DNA of 7,433 bases from Betaproteobacteria bacterium UBA6904 (lineage in GTDB: Bacteria; Pseudomonadota; Gammaproteobacteria; Burkholderiales; SG8-39), in NCBI GenBank assembly GCA_002451175.1, contig DKBI01000235.1, positions 3,843 through 11,275 on the forward strand. The letters run 5' to 3'. Positions 5,619 to 7,433 of the stretch are shown piece after piece. Numbering within the stretch: the first letter of the stretch is position 1; every line of letters begins with the position of its first letter. The notes below the pieces were generated by a model. That model saw nothing but the letters and a program-made list of their open reading frames with translations. It ran no database searches and was not told the origin of the DNA. A program made the translations under genes and the position numbers.

Positions 5619-6688
5619 CGCAGCCGCTCCGATTTCATGTAGCTCTTCTGCCGGCGGAACATGCCGCGGCGGTAGAACGGAAACAGCTCGAAATAGGTGC
5701 GGATCTTGAGCCAGCGCCCGTACAGCCCCATGGGCTCGAACAGGATGAGCCCGATCAGCACCAGGCCGAAGACCACGCCCTGCAGGCCCGTCGTCGCCAC
5801 GGCGCTCGGCAGATAGTCCTTGGCGATCGAGATCAGCTGGGGCAGCACGATGATGAAGGCCGCGCCGAGCACCGCCCCGTGCAGAAACCCGACGCCGCCG
5901 ATGATCACGATGGTGACGAGCTCGATCGAGGCGAGCAGCGTGAACTGCTCCGGCGAGATGAACGAGATCTTGTGCGCATACAGCGCGCCGCCGATGCCGG
6001 TGAGCGCCGCCGAGAGGGCGAACGACAGGGTCTTGTACTTCGCCAGGTTGACGCCCATGCAGGACGCGGAAATCTCCGAGTCGCGGATCGCCACGAACGC
6101 GCGCCCCGTCGGCGAGCGCAGCAGGTTGATGCAGGCGAGGCAGCACAGCACCGTGAGCGCGAGGCACAGGTAATAGAACTCGCTGTCGGACTCGAGCTTC
6201 CAGCCGAACAGGCTGACCGCGCTCACGTGCTTGCCGCCGCTGCCGCCGGTGAGGCTTTCCCAGCGCGTCGCGATCTCCTCGATGATCACGTTGAACGCGA
6301 GGGTCGAAATGGCGAGGTAGATGCCCTTCAGGCGCAGCGCCGGCAGCCCGACGATGACCCCCACCGAGGCCGAAAACGCCGCGGCGCAGGCAATCGACAC
6401 CACGAAGGGCACCCCGGCGGCCTGCAGGAGCGCCTCGGTGTACGCGCCGACCGCGAGGAACGCCGCGTGCCCGAGCGAGATCTGGCCCGTGAACCCCACG
6501 AGCATCATCAGCCCGAAGCCGACGATCGAATAGATGCAGATGAAGTGCAGCTGGGACATGAAGTACTCGCTCGCCCACCAGGGCGCTGCAAGCAGCGCCA
6601 GGCCGAGCAGCCCGTACCAGAACACCTGTCCGCGGTGCTGGAAGAGGCGGATGTCCTGCAGGTACGCGGTCTTGAAGATGAAGCGCAC
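5615..6688 (-). CDS. livM: ABC transporter permease LivM
   Basis: This is an inner-membrane permease subunit (357 aa) that pairs with LivH to form the substrate channel. It has many hydrophobic segments, starting near residues 23-36 and 47-65. LivM-family marks are GFTGQISLGHAAF (65-77), LRLKGIYLAISTLAF (118-132), the cytoplasmic coupling region GRAFVAIRDSEISASCMGVN (195-214), and LFEPMGLYGRW (316-326). After the last membrane segment there is a basic tail of about 31 residues (327-357, ending KSYMKSERLR), longer than in E. coli-type LivM. I believe similar tails occur in LivM proteins from ligase-linked operons. It starts with GTG 6688, 4 nt after the livH stop, with AAGAAGG 9 bases upstream. 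Its TGA overlaps the livG GTG. Confidence 0.93.
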   Translation of the reverse strand: MRFIFKTAYLQDIRLFQHRGQVFWYGLLGLALLAAPWWASEYFMSQLHFICIYSIVGFGLMMLVGFTGQISLGHAAFLAVGAYTEALLQAAGVPFVVSIACAAAFSASVGVIVGLPALRLKGIYLAISTLAFNVIIEEIATRWESLTGGSGGKHVSAVSLFGWKLESDSEFYYLCLALTVLCCLACINLLRSPTGRAFVAIRDSEISASCMGVNLAKYKTLSFALSAALTGIGGALYAHKISFISPEQFTLLASIELVTIVIIGGVGFLHGAVLGAAFIIVLPQLISIAKDYLPSAVATTGLQGVVFGLVLIGLILFEPMGLYGRWLKIRTYFELFPFYRRGMFRRQKSYMKSERLR

Positions 6689-6699
6689 GGGGTCAGACC
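6689..6699. repeat. Partial copy of the GGGGTCAGACCCC motif at the livH/livM junction
   Basis: GGGGTCAGACC, 11 of the 13 bases of the palindrome core at 4798-4810, lies across the livH stop codon (TGA 6695-6693) and the 4-nt gap before the livM GTG. It keeps the symmetric GGTC-N-GACC centre. It may be a decayed member of the same repeat family or chance, since the same 11-mer also occurs in the ligase A5 motif for coding reasons. Confidence 0.4.
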
Positions 6700-7433
6700 T
6701 TCTTGCGTACCGTCTCGCCGAAGATGCCGGAGGGCCACACGAGCAGCACCACCAGCACGACGACGTACGCGGCGACGTCCTTGAACCCTTCCGGAAGGTA
6801 GAAGCCCGCGAGCGCCTCCACCAGCCCGATGATCAGGCCGCCGACGATGGACCCCGGGACGCTGCCGAAGCCGCCGACCACCGCGGCCGGGAAGGCCTTC
6901 AGGCCGATGAACCCCATGTTCGAATGCACGAACGTCACGGGCGCGAGCAGGATGCCCGCGAATGCCGCGACCGCCGCGGACAGCCCCCAGATCATCATGT
7001 TGACGCGCCGCACCGGAATGCCCATGTAGTACGCGGCGAGCTGGTTCTGCGAGGTCGCCTGCATCGCGATGCCGATGCGGGAAAAGCGGAAGAACAGGTA
7101 CAGCACGAAACACAGCAGCGCCGTCATGCCGATCACGGCGAGCTGCTGCACGGCGAGCACGACGTCGCCCAGCTTCAGAATGCCCTCGGAAAACGGCGTG
7201 CGCAGGGCGTAGGTTTCCGTTCCCCAGCCGGGCACCATCGTCACGACGCCGCGCAGCACGTAGCCGAGGCCGATGGTGATCATCACCACCGTGAACGCCG
7301 GATACCCGAGCACCGGGCGCAACACGATGCGCTCGGCCACCATGCCGACGATCGCCATCGAGGCGATCGCGAAGAGAATCATCGCCCAGTACGGCAGGCC
7401 CATGATCGCGCTCCCGGTCAGCGCGAAGAAGGC
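6693..7433 (-). CDS. livH: ABC transporter permease LivH (5' end outside window)
   Basis: This is the C-terminal 246 residues of the other inner-membrane permease of the importer. The frame stays open to the window edge: codons before the internal Met at 7403 read AFFALTGSAI, which continues the first membrane region, so that Met is not the start. Roughly 45 residues are missing compared with a usual LivH of about 290. Family marks, numbered from the window edge: YPAFTVVMITIGLGYVLRG (44-62), the cytoplasmic coupling loop SRIGIAMQATSQNQLAAYYM (118-137) with GIPVRRV, and the GLKAFPAAVVGGFGSVPGSI segment (177-196). It is the first gene of the operon visible here; any promoter lies beyond the window. 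Confidence 0.93.
   Translation of the reverse strand, partial: AFFALTGSAIMGLPYWAMILFAIASMAIVGMVAERIVLRPVLGYPAFTVVMITIGLGYVLRGVVTMVPGWGTETYALRTPFSEGILKLGDVVLAVQQLAVIGMTALLCFVLYLFFRFSRIGIAMQATSQNQLAAYYMGIPVRRVNMMIWGLSAAVAAFAGILLAPVTFVHSNMGFIGLKAFPAAVVGGFGSVPGSIVGGLIIGLVEALAGFYLPEGFKDVAAYVVVLVVLLVWPSGIFGETVRKKV

Noticed and set aside
5616..6578. A long upstream extension of livG in the same frame, running through livM
   Set aside because: It is antisense-free but out of frame with livM, has no ABC homology, and LivG has a proper GTG start with ribosome site at 5618 and normal family length from there.
7401..7403. ATG at 7403 as the livH start
   Set aside because: The frame stays open to the window edge with hydrophobic residues, and LivH from this Met would lack the first membrane region; the true start is outside the window.

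Overview
The window is GC-rich, densely coding proteobacterial DNA. The protein sequences look most like those of high-GC Beta- or Gammaproteobacteria (Burkholderiales/Rhodocyclales-like), but that is an impression from protein style and gene order; no rRNA or other taxonomic marker is present. Two converging transcription units meet at about 968-1020.

Left, plus strand (1-967): the C-terminal part of an acyl-CoA dehydrogenase whose start lies outside the window, followed after a few bases by a complete YigI-type hotdog acyl-CoA thioesterase. Both act on acyl-CoA thioesters. The short convergent gap carries a hairpin that reads as an intrinsic terminator for the minus-strand operon, plus a second, smaller hairpin.

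Right, minus strand (7433 down to 1021), in transcription order: livH (5' end off the window), livM, livG, livF, a COG1022-type long-chain/aryl acyl-CoA ligase, and livK. This is a complete HAAT-family (branched-chain amino acid type) ABC importer: two permeases, two ATPases and one periplasmic binding protein, with an AMP-forming acyl-CoA ligase placed between the last ATPase and the binding protein. The genes are packed tightly: a 4-nt gap for livH/livM, GTGA for livM/livG, ATGA for livG/livF, a 28-nt overlap for livF/ligase and 37 nt before livK. They are very probably one translationally coupled operon.

The working interpretation is a carboxylate uptake and activation module. The binding protein and permeases would import an organic acid, the ligase would trap it as a CoA thioester, and the acyl-CoA dehydrogenase and thioesterase across the terminator may work on the same or related thioesters. 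The substrate cannot be read from the sequence, and the 'branched-chain amino acid' label should be taken as a family name only.

The most unusual feature is a pair of near-identical palindromes (GGGGTC-A/T-GACCCC) at 4797-4848, exactly at the livG/livF junction. They are translated into an atypical N-terminal extension of LivF and can form a 15-bp mRNA stem starting a few bases after its start codon. I see no RNA gene, CRISPR array, insertion sequence or phage gene, and apart from the small points listed the region looks like ordinary catabolic chromosome. There is no gene-free stretch over 300 bases.
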